Made by a program: the position numbers and the translations under genes. The notes below the pieces were generated by a model. That model did no database searches and was not told the DNA's origin. It saw nothing but the letters and a program-made list of their open reading frames with translations. Shown in pieces: positions 46,090 to 54,576 of a DNA stretch of 64,000 bases. This stretch comes from Pyrodictiaceae archaeon (GTDB taxonomy: Archaea; Thermoproteota; Thermoprotei_A; Sulfolobales; Pyrodictiaceae), in assembly GCA_027036135.1 (NCBI GenBank), contig JALVSY010000016.1:434001-498000 (forward strand), read 5' to 3'. The first letter of the stretch is position 1. Every line of letters begins with the position of its first letter.

Positions 46090-47072
46090 TGAAGACTGGA
46101 AATAAATATCACGCCCTCATTATTCTAATAGCTGTAATAGGATTAATCATGTTTAATACCATCTTCGTTACGATTGCTTATGCTGATAACGATCACTATT
46201 ATATAGGAGGATACTTTGTCCATAACGATGTTATAACCGCTACCAGGGCTATCATGGCTGCAAATATAATTTCTCTAAACCCATCGGATATACCACCTGG
46301 TAATACTTTTCAGATGGTGCTAAGCGTTGCTGGCGGCAATGATGGGGCTCCTAGTGGATGTGTTTACCAAAACTCTATCGAAGTACTCCATAACGGTACA
46401 GTCATTGTTGTGCCGCAAGTATGGAATGGCTCTACGCTACTCTCCTATAGGATAACTAATACTAATGTATCAACTGATGCTATTGCTTGGTATGTAGAGA
46501 TACGGGTTCCGGGTAATGGTATAGCTTCTATGTGGCTCTATACCTATGCTACGTGGATCGAGTATGAGTATAATGCTCCTGAAAAGTGTCATCAGGATTT
46601 CAGCCTTGCGGGAACAAATTGTAGGAACGATAAACTCCTTGTAGGCGTAGAGAAGCATGGTGATTACTATGTTAAGTTCCTGCAGTTCGGTATTGAGGCT
46701 AGTAGTCACGTGGGTAGCAGCAATAATGAGTGGGAGGTGCAGACTTATAGTATAGCCTATTATAGTAGGGGGGAATGGCATTATTTGCCTGCTAAATCAG
46801 TGCTTTCTTCAACATCAGCGATAACTTATACAAAATCCGGAGCCCTTATAATAGTAGGTGGCTTGGACTATAATAGTGTTAATATAGATAGAGCGTTTAC
46901 GTATAACGATGACGTGTTCTGGCACTATACTGGTGATACGTTGCCTTCGAATACGACGCTATGGAGTGGCTCCGGCAGTATGACGCCGTATCCTTATCAG
47001 CAATCATGGGTGTTTAGCCTGCCTCCTAGCCCTCTTGGTACTTTGCAGGAGCAAGGGAATAGAACAAAGTAA
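46089..47072 (+). CDS. Secreted protein, AT-rich gene, unknown
   Basis: 327 residues with a signal anchor (YHALIILIAVIGLIMFNTIF) and a beta-sandwich-like secreted domain rich in Tyr, Trp, Asn and Thr, with three or more Asn-X-Ser/Thr sites and three cysteines (about 98, 169, 180). It ends with a Pro/Ser-rich tail and no membrane anchor. GGGAGG sits just before the ATG, which overlaps the previous stop, so the pair is translationally coupled. A surface or filament protein is plausible but not shown. Confidence 0.65.
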   Translation: MKTGNKYHALIILIAVIGLIMFNTIFVTIAYADNDHYYIGGYFVHNDVITATRAIMAANIISLNPSDIPPGNTFQMVLSVAGGNDGAPSGCVYQNSIEVLHNGTVIVVPQVWNGSTLLSYRITNTNVSTDAIAWYVEIRVPGNGIASMWLYTYATWIEYEYNAPEKCHQDFSLAGTNCRNDKLLVGVEKHGDYYVKFLQFGIEASSHVGSSNNEWEVQTYSIAYYSRGEWHYLPAKSVLSSTSAITYTKSGALIIVGGLDYNSVNIDRAFTYNDDVFWHYTGDTLPSNTTLWSGSGSMTPYPYQQSWVFSLPPSPLGTLQEQGNRTK

Positions 47073-47116
47073 GTGCAGAGACCCCAATTTTTATTTTTCT
47101 TGTATTGTTTTCCTTA

Positions 47117-47680
47117 TTAATATTTTAGTAGTTCTTGTAGTGCTTCTTCGTGCTCCTTGCTCCATTGTTTTCGTTGCTCTAGTTCGGGTTTTACGTGGTT
47201 CTTTATTATCTCTATGAGCTTGTCTAGTAGGATTATGATGTCCTTGGCTGCTTCTTCTCGGCTTCTGTACTTGCTTAGCTCCGCATCGGGATCGGGGCCG
47301 TGGTACTGGTAGTCGTGGAGGTCTAGGGCCTTGTCTGTTGCGAAGCTATAGCCCGGTACGTGTTTCTCTATTAGTTGTCCGAGGGCTTTGAGCCTGGTTG
47401 TTGGGATGCGTGTTATTGCTTTCTCCCTTATCCATTTTGTCTCCTTCTCGGGTAGGTTCTTTGTTATCTTGTCTATGTGGAGGGCTAGTATTGCTGCTGT
47501 TAGTGCTCTCCATGCCTGGAATGCCTTACCGGCTGCGTTCCTTGTATAGCCTTGCTCTAGGAATCTTAGGGCGAGGAGGGCCTCTAGCAGTGCTTCTAGT
47601 GCGCGTGCTGAGGCGTAGGCGGCTAGGTCTCTCCTGGGCTTTGGTAGTGGCTTCTCTAGTAGCTCTGGACTAGTAGTCAT
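47117..47680 (-). CDS. PaREP1-family protein
   Basis: 187 residues. Helical pattern ALEALLEALLALRFLEQGYTRNAAGKAFQAWRALTAAIL, then LGQLIEKHVPGYSFATDKALDLHDYQYHG, matches PaREP1 proteins of Thermoproteota. They are HEPN-like and spread by gene transfer; no tested role. The C-terminus is charged. Confidence 0.75.
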   Translation of the reverse strand: MTTSPELLEKPLPKPRRDLAAYASARALEALLEALLALRFLEQGYTRNAAGKAFQAWRALTAAILALHIDKITKNLPEKETKWIREKAITRIPTTRLKALGQLIEKHVPGYSFATDKALDLHDYQYHGPDPDAELSKYRSREEAAKDIIILLDKLIEIIKNHVKPELEQRKQWSKEHEEALQELLKY

Positions 47681-47743
47681 CCCTGTTCCCGCTCTCTTAG
47701 TGCACGGGGTGCCTGGTTATACCCTTGTGCTCTACTCGCCGGG

Positions 47744-48904
47744 TTATTGTATCCTTGCTACGGGTGTTTTGCCGAAGTCTCCTATCTCTATCCATTCGCC
47801 TGGCTCCGCGTCCACGGCTACTATTCTTACTCCTAGTGGTTTCTCTTTGAGGTTGGCGGCAGTGGTTATCTCTGCTAGTATTGCTGCTGTTTTCTCCCTG
47901 GTCCATTGCCTCTTGGGTACTAGTACCATGTCTAGCCCTGCTACGCACGCATAGGTTAGGTGGAGGAGCTTGTAGATGTTTAGCTCGTTGCTCGCTACCC
48001 GCTCTTTCAGCACGTTGTCCTCTGCTACTGGTAGCATTACCTGGTTAAACCCGGTACAGGTGACGTCTAGGCATAGTTCCTCTATTAGCTCCTCTATCTC
48101 CCTAATAGTGGCTGCTACCCCTATCTCTCCTATCCTCTGCCCCGCTACCTGCTCTACTACCCTGGCTACGCTCTGCTCCATCCAGGGCGAGAGCGATAGG
48201 TCTAGGCCCCGGTACTCTAGGCCAAGCTCCTCAGCGATATCCATTAGGTTCTCCTCTAGCTCCACGGCTAGGTCGCTTACATCGTTAAAGCCCTCGTAGA
48301 GGTCTCTGCCCTCTAGCATCCTCGGGTAGAGCAGGGACGCGCTGAGCCCATGGACGGGTCCTAGGCTGGACCCCGCGGGGAAGTAGGGTGACTCGATGAA
48401 GCCGGGCACGGCTATAGCGAAGCGCGCTGCCTTGTCGGGGTGCCTCGCTACCTCGTAGAGTATCTTGGCGGCCTCCTCTATGGGTGCTGGTGTTGCTATG
48501 CTAGCGTAGACCCGGGGACCGAGCCCAAGTACCTCCAGCACCTGCCCGGGCCCAGCATCGACAGCCTCAGCGTGGAAGACGGAGTAGTAGACATCGGTGG
48601 CGAATGCGTCCCTAGCCTCCTTTAGTAGCTCAATGGTCTTGCTGGCTGGTAGGGGTGAGGGGGGAAGAGTTACACGTATACTATCTACGCGTAGCCCCAT
48701 CTTCTCCTCAACCAGCTTCGCGGCCCGCCTAGCCTTCTCGGTTGCACCCTCTATGACGCTGCGAAGAGTATCCCCGTCCCACTCGGGTACAGCTGCATGG
48801 ACAACTATGGCCCTTATCTCTGCCTTCTCTGGCCTCAACGCTGTCCAGGCCTCCGTTACCTTAGGGGCCGTGAACAGAAAATATGCCCCTCCCCCTGCTA
48901 CCAC
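47744..48904 (-). CDS. DUF711 (UPF0210) family protein
   Basis: 386 residues. The family signature AVPGFIESPYFPAGSS with SLGPVHGLSASLLYP, then LDLSLSPWMEQSVARVVEQ, and CTGFNQVMLPVAEDN near residue 286 are present. DUF711 proteins have a pyruvate-formate-lyase-like barrel and no known reaction. GTG 48904 gives a longer N-terminus than usual; the true start may be internal. Well conserved otherwise. Confidence 0.85.
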   Translation of the reverse strand: MVAGGGAYFLFTAPKVTEAWTALRPEKAEIRAIVVHAAVPEWDGDTLRSVIEGATEKARRAAKLVEEKMGLRVDSIRVTLPPSPLPASKTIELLKEARDAFATDVYYSVFHAEAVDAGPGQVLEVLGLGPRVYASIATPAPIEEAAKILYEVARHPDKAARFAIAVPGFIESPYFPAGSSLGPVHGLSASLLYPRMLEGRDLYEGFNDVSDLAVELEENLMDIAEELGLEYRGLDLSLSPWMEQSVARVVEQVAGQRIGEIGVAATIREIEELIEELCLDVTCTGFNQVMLPVAEDNVLKERVASNELNIYKLLHLTYACVAGLDMVLVPKRQWTREKTAAILAEITTAANLKEKPLGVRIVAVDAEPGEWIEIGDFGKTPVARIQ

Positions 48905-49064
48905 GTGTCGTAATGAAGGATGCTATGTTCTCGCATGGGCGCCGAGAAGAGCTTGCCCTACACTAATATATACTAGAATAAGTATAAATAACTATCCTCT
49001 ATCTAGGTATAGACCAAATACTTATGTACTAGATAATAGTATTGGTAATAAACGGTGAGTAGCT

Positions 49065-49502
49065 GTGGCCGAGAAACCGGTTAACCATGAGAGGCTGCAG
49101 AAGCTACAGGACGAGCTAAGAAGCCTCATAGCCCAGGCCGACCAGCTAAGAGCCCAAATAGACATAGTGAACGCGACGATACAGGACCTAGCAGCGAGCA
49201 TAGAGGTCCTAGACTATATAAAGAAGTATGGCGAGGGCAAGACCGTACTAGTACCGATAGGCGCTGGTAACTTCATACGCGCAAAGATAGAGAAACCAGA
49301 CAAGGTAATCATGGGTGTTGGCGGTAGGCTCAGCGTAGAAGTAGACATCGATGACGCGAGGAAAATGATAGAGGAGAGGATAGGCACACTCGAGAGCCTA
49401 AGACTAGACCTTCTAAGAAAGCTAGAAGAAGTTAATAGGAGAATCAACGAGATACTACCACAGGTAGAGCAACTAGCCCGCGAAGAAGAGAAGAAAGCCT
49501 AA
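49065..49502 (+). CDS. pfdA: Prefoldin alpha subunit
   Basis: 145 residues. The central beta hairpins [31 protein letters not shown] lie between two coiled coils, the layout of archaeal prefoldin alpha. With beta subunits it forms the hexameric jellyfish that hands unfolded proteins to the thermosome. GTG start with GGTGAG (49052-49057) ahead; a TATA-like TATAAATAA is near 48983-48991. Followed by a beta-like gene. Confidence 0.92.
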   Translation: MAEKPVNHERLQKLQDELRSLIAQADQLRAQIDIVNATIQDLAASIEVLDYIKKYGEGKTVLVPIGAGNFIRAKIEKPDKVIMGVGGRLSVEVDIDDARKMIEERIGTLESLRLDLLRKLEEVNRRINEILPQVEQLAREEEKKA

Positions 49503-49599
49503 GAGAGCACATCGGCTTCGTAGAGCCTTTTGTAATGCTTTTTCCTCGCCAATTACCAATCCCCCATTTCTGTTTCTACTAAGTCTCTTGTAGAGGGGT

Positions 49600-49923
49600 A
49601 TGGAATTGAACAGCAGCGTGAGCGTTGAGAAGCTAGTCGAGGCTCTTAGGAGCCTTGAGGCCCTGCGAAGAGAAATAGTAGCTATTCGCTCACGGCTAGC
49701 CGAGATACGCGAGGCAAGGAAGATACTTGAGGAGAAGAAACCAGGCACCATTTTTCGGGAAATAGGGGGACTCGTAATCGAGGTAACCCTGGACGATGCG
49801 CTGAGCTATCTAAGGGACGAAGAGGAGCTACTAGAGACGAGACTCGCGAGGCTGGAGGCAGAGGAGAAGAAGCTCCGAGAAGAAATAGCTCGGCTCGAGA
49901 AGGAACTAGGGCTACGAAGATAA
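49600..49923 (+). CDS. Prefoldin beta-like protein
   Basis: 107 residues: coiled coil (VEALRSLEALRREIVAIRSRLAEI), a short hairpin segment KKPGTIFREIGGLVIEVTLDDALSYL, then a second coiled coil (EEELLETRLARLEAEEKKLREEIARL). This is the prefoldin beta architecture, though slightly shorter. It follows pfdA by 97 nt. It might be the beta subunit or a paralogue that adjusts the complex. Confidence 0.7.
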   Translation: MELNSSVSVEKLVEALRSLEALRREIVAIRSRLAEIREARKILEEKKPGTIFREIGGLVIEVTLDDALSYLRDEEELLETRLARLEAEEKKLREEIARLEKELGLRR

Positions 49924-49965
49924 GGCCCCCGGGGACTAGGTAATGTAGCAACGAGGAGTAAGTGA

Positions 49966-50059
49966 AGATTCTCCGTGATGTGGAGGGCTGTAGCCGCGTC
50001 ACTGATGGGCCGCTGAGCCCTCTCCCTGGGCGGTGACGTGGCGAGGGACAACCGAATCT
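49966..50059 (+). ncRNA. Structured intergenic element, candidate RNA
   Basis: A 94-nt segment that folds into nested helices: AGATTC (49966-49971) with GAATCT (50054-50059); CCGCGTCAC (49994-50002) with GTGACGTGG (50033-50041) as a 9-bp helix with one G-U; and GGGC/GCCC within it. It lies in the 226-nt gap between the prefoldin-like gene and HEPN module 3. Box C/D elements are not convincing. Strand shown by the G-U pair and by flanking gene direction only. Confidence 0.4.
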
Positions 50060-50101
50060 CCGGGTCGTCCAGGGTTCTTGCATATTCCTTGGGGCTCTTG
50101 T

Positions 50102-50115
50102 CCCTAAATTTAGGG
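50102..50115. promoter_or_regulatory. 14-bp palindrome before HEPN/MNT module 3
   Basis: CCCTAAATTTAGGG is a perfect inverted repeat centred about 42 nt before the HEPN start, overlapping a TATA-like TAAATTTA. It is well placed to be an operator or the promoter itself. Toxin-antitoxin operons are commonly autoregulated, which would fit. Confidence 0.4.
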
Positions 50116-50149
50116 CTCCTTGTACTATGCTTAGTTCTGGGACCTGGTT

Positions 50150-50551
50150 GTGCCTAGGCGTTTCAGCGACTGGCTTCGACAAGCTAGGCGAAACCTCTTG
50201 TCTGCTGAAATTAATGCCCAGCACGGGCTCTACGAGGAAGCTTGTTACGAGTCTTACCAGGCAGCGGAGAAGGCGCTTAAGGCTCTCCTGCAATGGCTTG
50301 GCATAGAGAGGCGTGGCCATAGCCTCGTGTTTCTCATGCGTGAAGCCGAGGCCCGGGGCACCCGGGCTCCGGATAGTGTGAGGCGCTGTCTCTTCGCTCT
50401 CGATAAGCACTATATTCCTTCCCGCTACCCGGACGTGTATGACGAGGGTGCCCCTGCTGATTACTACACGGAGGATGATGCTAGGAGCTGTATTCAGTGT
50501 GCTAGAGAGGTCTTGGAGTGGGTAGAGAAGCTTGTTAAACAATCTATGTAA
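50150..50551 (+). CDS. HEPN protein, module 3
   Basis: 133 residues. HEPN core: AEINAQHGLYEEACYESYQAAEKALKALLQWLGIERRGHSLVFLM and a late SRYPDVYDEGAP segment, where Arg-Tyr-Pro corresponds to the family's C-terminal motif. GTG start. Sequence is of a different subgroup from modules 1 and 2 and matches the widespread 'HEPN, C-terminal RYP' proteins. It overlaps the MNT gene by 20 nt. Confidence 0.85.
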   Translation: MPRRFSDWLRQARRNLLSAEINAQHGLYEEACYESYQAAEKALKALLQWLGIERRGHSLVFLMREAEARGTRAPDSVRRCLFALDKHYIPSRYPDVYDEGAPADYYTEDDARSCIQCAREVLEWVEKLVKQSM

Positions 50552-50909
50552 CAAGTATAAGCGCTATAGGCCCAGACTTGTGGTACTCTTTGGCTCAAGG
50601 GCTCGAGGGGACTGGCTAGAACACAGCGACTACGACGTACTAGTCGTTGCTGATGAGCTACCAAGTGATCCACGCGAGGCCTTCGCAGTCCTCTATGATC
50701 CTAGAGAGCCTCTCGTAATGCCTATCGGTATTAGGAGTGATAGGTTTCTCGAGAGACTCAGCAGAGGGGACACATTTCTCCTAGAGGTAATAGAGGATGG
50801 GAAAATAATTTGTGCAGACAAGGGTTTCCTCGAGAAAGTCATGGAGGTCTACGAGAGGGTTAGGAAGCGTTTCACTCGACGAGGACGTGCATGGATAAGA
50901 CTTGGCTAG
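50532..50909 (+). CDS. MNT nucleotidyltransferase, module 3
   Basis: 125 residues, TTG start inside the HEPN end. Active site LVVLFGSRARGDWLEHSDYDVLVV with GSRARG and Asp-x-Asp. The third acidic residue is not obvious in the later part. Partner of the HEPN at 50150. Tail is basic and Arg-rich. Confidence 0.85.
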   Translation: MLNNLCNKYKRYRPRLVVLFGSRARGDWLEHSDYDVLVVADELPSDPREAFAVLYDPREPLVMPIGIRSDRFLERLSRGDTFLLEVIEDGKIICADKGFLEKVMEVYERVRKRFTRRGRAWIRLG

Positions 50910-51115
50910 CTTCTCTAGCTGTATATTGTTCGCCTGGTACCTGTTACTTGGTCATGGACTTGGTTACTGATTTCTCGAACATTTGTTCGCATCTTCTTTC
51001 TATTACTTGATGGTTTGTTTGATTAGTTGTTCGTAGTATGTGTGTATTGTTCGTTTTGTATGGTAAGGCTTTTATTTGCCTGTACAGCTCTGCTCCGTGT
51101 CTAGGTGCTGGGGTA

Positions 51116-52342
51116 GTGACTAGTGTATCTAGTGGCGATACTGCGTGGGTGCTGGCCTCAACGGCTCTAGTTATGCTTATGACGCCTGGCCTAGCACTGT
51201 TCTATGGCGGGCTTGTTCGGAGGAAGAATGTTCTCAGCGTTATGATGTACTGTCTCGGGGCCTATGCGGTCGTCTCTCTGGTCTGGGTGTTGCTGGGATT
51301 CTCGCTAGTCTTCGGCAGGGATCTCCACGGCTTCATAGGGAGCCTAGGGTATGCTGGCCTCCGCGGACTAGGCATTGGAACTGTGTGGCATGGGACACGT
51401 ATACCCGCTTTGGCTTTTGTCGGGTTCCAGTCAGTGTTCGCGGCCATAGCCACGGCTATCATAGCCTCCGCTATCGCCGAGAAGGGTAGGGTGGATTCGT
51501 GGCTCCTCTTCTCAGCGCTATGGGTGCTCCTCGTCTACAGTGTCATAGGTCACTGGCTATGGGGTGGTGGCTGGGCCTCTAGGCTCGGAGCAATAGACTT
51601 CGCCGGGGGCATGGTGGTCCACATCGCTAGCGGGTTCTCAGCACTAGCACTAGCTCTCGTCGCTGGTAAAAGGAGGGGCGTGAACAGCGTAGAGCCTGTT
51701 CCCCATAACTTGCCGCTCGTCTTGACGGGTACTGGTCTCCTATGGTTCGGGTGGCTAGGCTTCAACGCTGGCAGCGCCCTGGCGGCGAATGGTTTGGCAG
51801 CTAATGCTCTCCTGGTAACCAATATCGCTGCTAGCGCTGGTGGCCTGGCATGGGCGCTGGCAGCCTGGCTTAACCACGGTAGACCCGGGAGCGTTGCTTT
51901 CGCCAGCGGCGCTGTGGCGGGTCTCGTGGCTATAACGCCTGCGGCTGGCTATGTCGGGCCACTAGCAGCGATGCTTATTGGTGCTGTGGCTGGTATGTGG
52001 AGCTACTACTGGGTCTCCTACAGGATAAGGCACGGCCTAGACGAGGTCCTCGATGCCTGGGCTGTCCATGGCATGTCGGGTGTCTGGGGAAGCATAGCGA
52101 CAGCGATATTCGCTGACCCATCCGTGAACAGCGTCAAAGGCCTAATCTATGGCAACGTTCATCTCTTCCTAGCACAGCTCGCTGCCACAGCGGCTAGCAT
52201 TGCCTGGGCCTTCGCGGCATCGTATGCACTGGCCTGGCTAGTGGCGAAGACGCTGGGATGGAGGATACCAGAGCAAGCAGAGTACATAGGCCTAGACTTA
52301 TCAGAGCTCGGCGAGGAAGCCTACGAGACCCTACCAAGCTGA
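51116..52342 (+). CDS. amt: Ammonium transporter Amt
   Basis: About 408 residues, 11 membrane segments. Landmarks: DTAWVLASTALVMLMTPGLALFYGGLVRRKN, the His in GHWLWGGGWASRLGAIDFAGG, FGWLGFNAGSALAANG and the AVHGMSGVWGSIATAIFA segment with the second His. It imports ammonium. GTG 51116 is chosen: GGTGCTGGGG precedes it and a TATA-like CTTTTATTT (51069-51077) fits; the longer ORF would add a Cys-rich leader. glnK follows by 23 nt. Confidence 0.92.
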   Translation: MTSVSSGDTAWVLASTALVMLMTPGLALFYGGLVRRKNVLSVMMYCLGAYAVVSLVWVLLGFSLVFGRDLHGFIGSLGYAGLRGLGIGTVWHGTRIPALAFVGFQSVFAAIATAIIASAIAEKGRVDSWLLFSALWVLLVYSVIGHWLWGGGWASRLGAIDFAGGMVVHIASGFSALALALVAGKRRGVNSVEPVPHNLPLVLTGTGLLWFGWLGFNAGSALAANGLAANALLVTNIAASAGGLAWALAAWLNHGRPGSVAFASGAVAGLVAITPAAGYVGPLAAMLIGAVAGMWSYYWVSYRIRHGLDEVLDAWAVHGMSGVWGSIATAIFADPSVNSVKGLIYGNVHLFLAQLAATAASIAWAFAASYALAWLVAKTLGWRIPEQAEYIGLDLSELGEEAYETLPS

Positions 52343-52365
52343 GACGCTGCGGGGTGGCCCGGAGA

Positions 52366-52719
52366 GTGTCTAAGCTAGTTATAGCGTTCATCCGCTCAGA
52401 GAAGCTCGAAGCAGTCAAGAAGGCACTCGAGGCTATAGGCGTGCCGGGTATGACCGTGCTAGAGGTTCATGGCCGTGGCGAGGAGAAAGGCATAGAGCTA
52501 ACCTACCGGGGCAAAAGGATACACATCGACCTTATCCCAAGGATACAGCTAGAAGTCATAGTCGATGACGACTCCTTGGTAGATAGGGTCATCAACGCCA
52601 TCGCTGGGGCAGCTTATACGGGCAACCCTGGTGATGGCAGGATAATAGTGCTGGGTATTGAGAAGAGCTTACGCATCCGCGAGTACGGCGCGAAGCTATC
52701 TGCAGAGAAGCATGCCTAG
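52366..52719 (+). CDS. glnK: PII signal protein GlnK
   Basis: 117 residues. PII core: SKLVIAFIRSEKLEAVKKAL, T-loop region GRGEEKGIELTYRGKRIHIDL, and AAYTGNPGDGRIIVLGIEKSLRIREYG with the ATP/2-oxoglutarate site. It senses nitrogen status and blocks Amt. In the T-loop, the usual Tyr of YRGxxY is replaced by Ile, so uridylylation is not expected, as in most archaea. GTG 52366 has GGGGTG 9 nt upstream. Confidence 0.92.
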   Translation: MSKLVIAFIRSEKLEAVKKALEAIGVPGMTVLEVHGRGEEKGIELTYRGKRIHIDLIPRIQLEVIVDDDSLVDRVINAIAGAAYTGNPGDGRIIVLGIEKSLRIREYGAKLSAEKHA

Positions 52720-53250
52720 CTCTACTTTGTTCCCAGGCTGTTGCCCAAGCTTAGCAATAGAGCCTCACAGACAGCTATGAGAGAGCTACTTGCGAGCTGA
52801 TAATTACGTCAGCTCCTAAGATCTGAGCAGTTGCTGATTCCGCTCTAGTGCTCCAGCCTCTATAGGGCCCATAAGCACTTATCGCTCTACTTACCCTTAT
52901 ACTACATAATCGTTGAGCGAGGCCTCGTAGAGCGTATAGCTCATGGCCTTGATAACAGTGCATCACTCGATTATCTCAGTAGCGGGCTTTATGGCAATTA
53001 TTCGTTCCCCGTACCTGCTCAACGACATGGTTCTGTTATGTTTAACTTGCTTTGTCCAAAGCCTAATGCCTACATGTGTACGCGGGACAAGAAAACCCAT
53101 ATACATGCAAGGAGCTTAAAAACGGAATAGGTTGAAAAACGAGTCCTGCACGAAGTCTATTTCTTTGAGGCAAGAATATGGAATATAATTTATACACGCG
53201 TTAAAAATATAAATGATATATTTGTTTAAAGCCCGTTCCGGGAATGAAGT
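52720..53250. other. Intergenic region, no gene seen
   Basis: This 531-nt stretch has no supported gene; a 63-codon minus-strand frame at 52775-52966 is not protein-like. The right third is AT-rich and likely holds the promoter of the gene at 53251 (a TATA-like AAAAATATAAAT near 53203-53214). I see no RNA signature. Confidence 0.4.
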
Positions 53251-54492
53251 ATGGCATCAATGCAAGTATTCCTTCGCGAGTCGCCGATCAAAAAAGAAAT
53301 TCCCTTGTTACTATCAGCTCTTGTAATCCTCGTAATAGCTGGGATAATCGGAATATCGTATTTATCTACTTTAACAATTCATAATCCGATAATAAATAAT
53401 AGTTGGCTAATTAAGCTCTACGGAGCGCATTGGTTCTTCGCAATAATGGGTTTTACTGTTGGGCTAATTTCTTCAGAAATAATGGTGCTCTTGTCGCTTG
53501 AATGGAGCGGTCGTATGGCTTCTCAATACACCATATTGTTGTTCTTAGCATTATTCTGGCCAGCTATGATACTGTATCCACTAGGTTACACTAAATTAGC
53601 GCTTATCCTCTCTGTTATTTACTTACTGTTTCTCTTCATATATGCGTCACGTGTCCTATTAGCTCCCTCCTTGATGGGGTTCAAGCCAACTCACTATAAC
53701 TATTTATTAACAGCGACACCCCTGCTCTTGGCTGCCTTAGTTACTTCATGGCTAGTAGCAAGGGTAGAAGGCAGAACGCTATTTAACTTGGCAATGGCTA
53801 CTACATCATTTCCAGTGCTGACCATAATAGCTATCGAAGGAAGGGATATACCGCTTCTTCTAGGCATAAAACCGACACGTGAATTTGTCCTAAGGAAAAA
53901 GAAAGCATTATCTAGAAGAGCAGTTACAGCATATGTGTTAGCGTTCCTAGGCATATTGATGGCGTCCTTTGAAGATACTTTAGGTCTGCTACTAGGCGGT
54001 ATAACTATTATACTATCAGCATTATTCTCTATATTTAGTACGGGTCTTATGGAGGCATTATCTCCTCAAGGGTTATCAAGTAAAACTAGGCGTGGTCTCT
54101 TCTATACTGTTATCTTAGCACAAATATGGTTAATTATAGCCGGGATATCTCTAATTGTGGCATCACTAACTAATTATCATATGGCTATCGATATGGCTGT
54201 GCACAGCATAACATTGGGCTTTATGTTCAACACTATATTCGGGGTTGACTCGGTCCTGCTTTATGGGCATGCAGGAATACCATTAAGCATGGTTCCGGAA
54301 CCAACATTTATACCAGTAATACTGCTTAATATTGCGCTGGTGCTAAGAGCGTTCTACGACTTGGCAGGAATAGCTCCTCTCCTAGCAATGCTTTCGGGGC
54401 CTCTCGTGGGAATAGCTATTCTATGGTTTTATATAAGAAACTTTACAAAAATAAGAGCAATATTGATTACTATAAAGAAAAATGTAGGATAA
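53251..54492 (+). CDS. Polytopic membrane protein (NnrS-like?), AT-rich gene
   Basis: 413 residues with about 12 membrane segments. Conserved-looking His residues occur in YGAHWFFAIMGFTVGLISSE (segment 2) and in MAVHSITLGFMFNTIFGVDSVLLYGH (segment 9). His-rich TM segments in this layout resemble NnrS and related heme/copper membrane proteins, but the match is weak. Base composition is much more AT-rich than in the flanking amt-glnK and ADP-ribosylglycohydrolase-like genes. ATG with GGAATG just upstream. Confidence 0.55.
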   Translation: MASMQVFLRESPIKKEIPLLLSALVILVIAGIIGISYLSTLTIHNPIINNSWLIKLYGAHWFFAIMGFTVGLISSEIMVLLSLEWSGRMASQYTILLFLALFWPAMILYPLGYTKLALILSVIYLLFLFIYASRVLLAPSLMGFKPTHYNYLLTATPLLLAALVTSWLVARVEGRTLFNLAMATTSFPVLTIIAIEGRDIPLLLGIKPTREFVLRKKKALSRRAVTAYVLAFLGILMASFEDTLGLLLGGITIILSALFSIFSTGLMEALSPQGLSSKTRRGLFYTVILAQIWLIIAGISLIVASLTNYHMAIDMAVHSITLGFMFNTIFGVDSVLLYGHAGIPLSMVPEPTFIPVILLNIALVLRAFYDLAGIAPLLAMLSGPLVGIAILWFYIRNFTKIRAILITIKKNVG

Positions 54493-54576
54493 AATAATAT
54501 CATTCTTATATATAATATTTTTAATATTAAATTATAAAAATTTATAAAATATAATATTATTGAAGAGAAGTTAAGG

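Noticed and set aside
49975-50035. Box C/D guide RNA (TGATG and CTGA present)
   Set aside because: Boxes overlap and the spacing of C/D' and C'/D pairs is wrong; helices explain the segment better.
52775-52966. 63-codon minus-strand frame in the gap after glnK
   Set aside because: No ribosome site and unusual amino-acid content; most likely chance.
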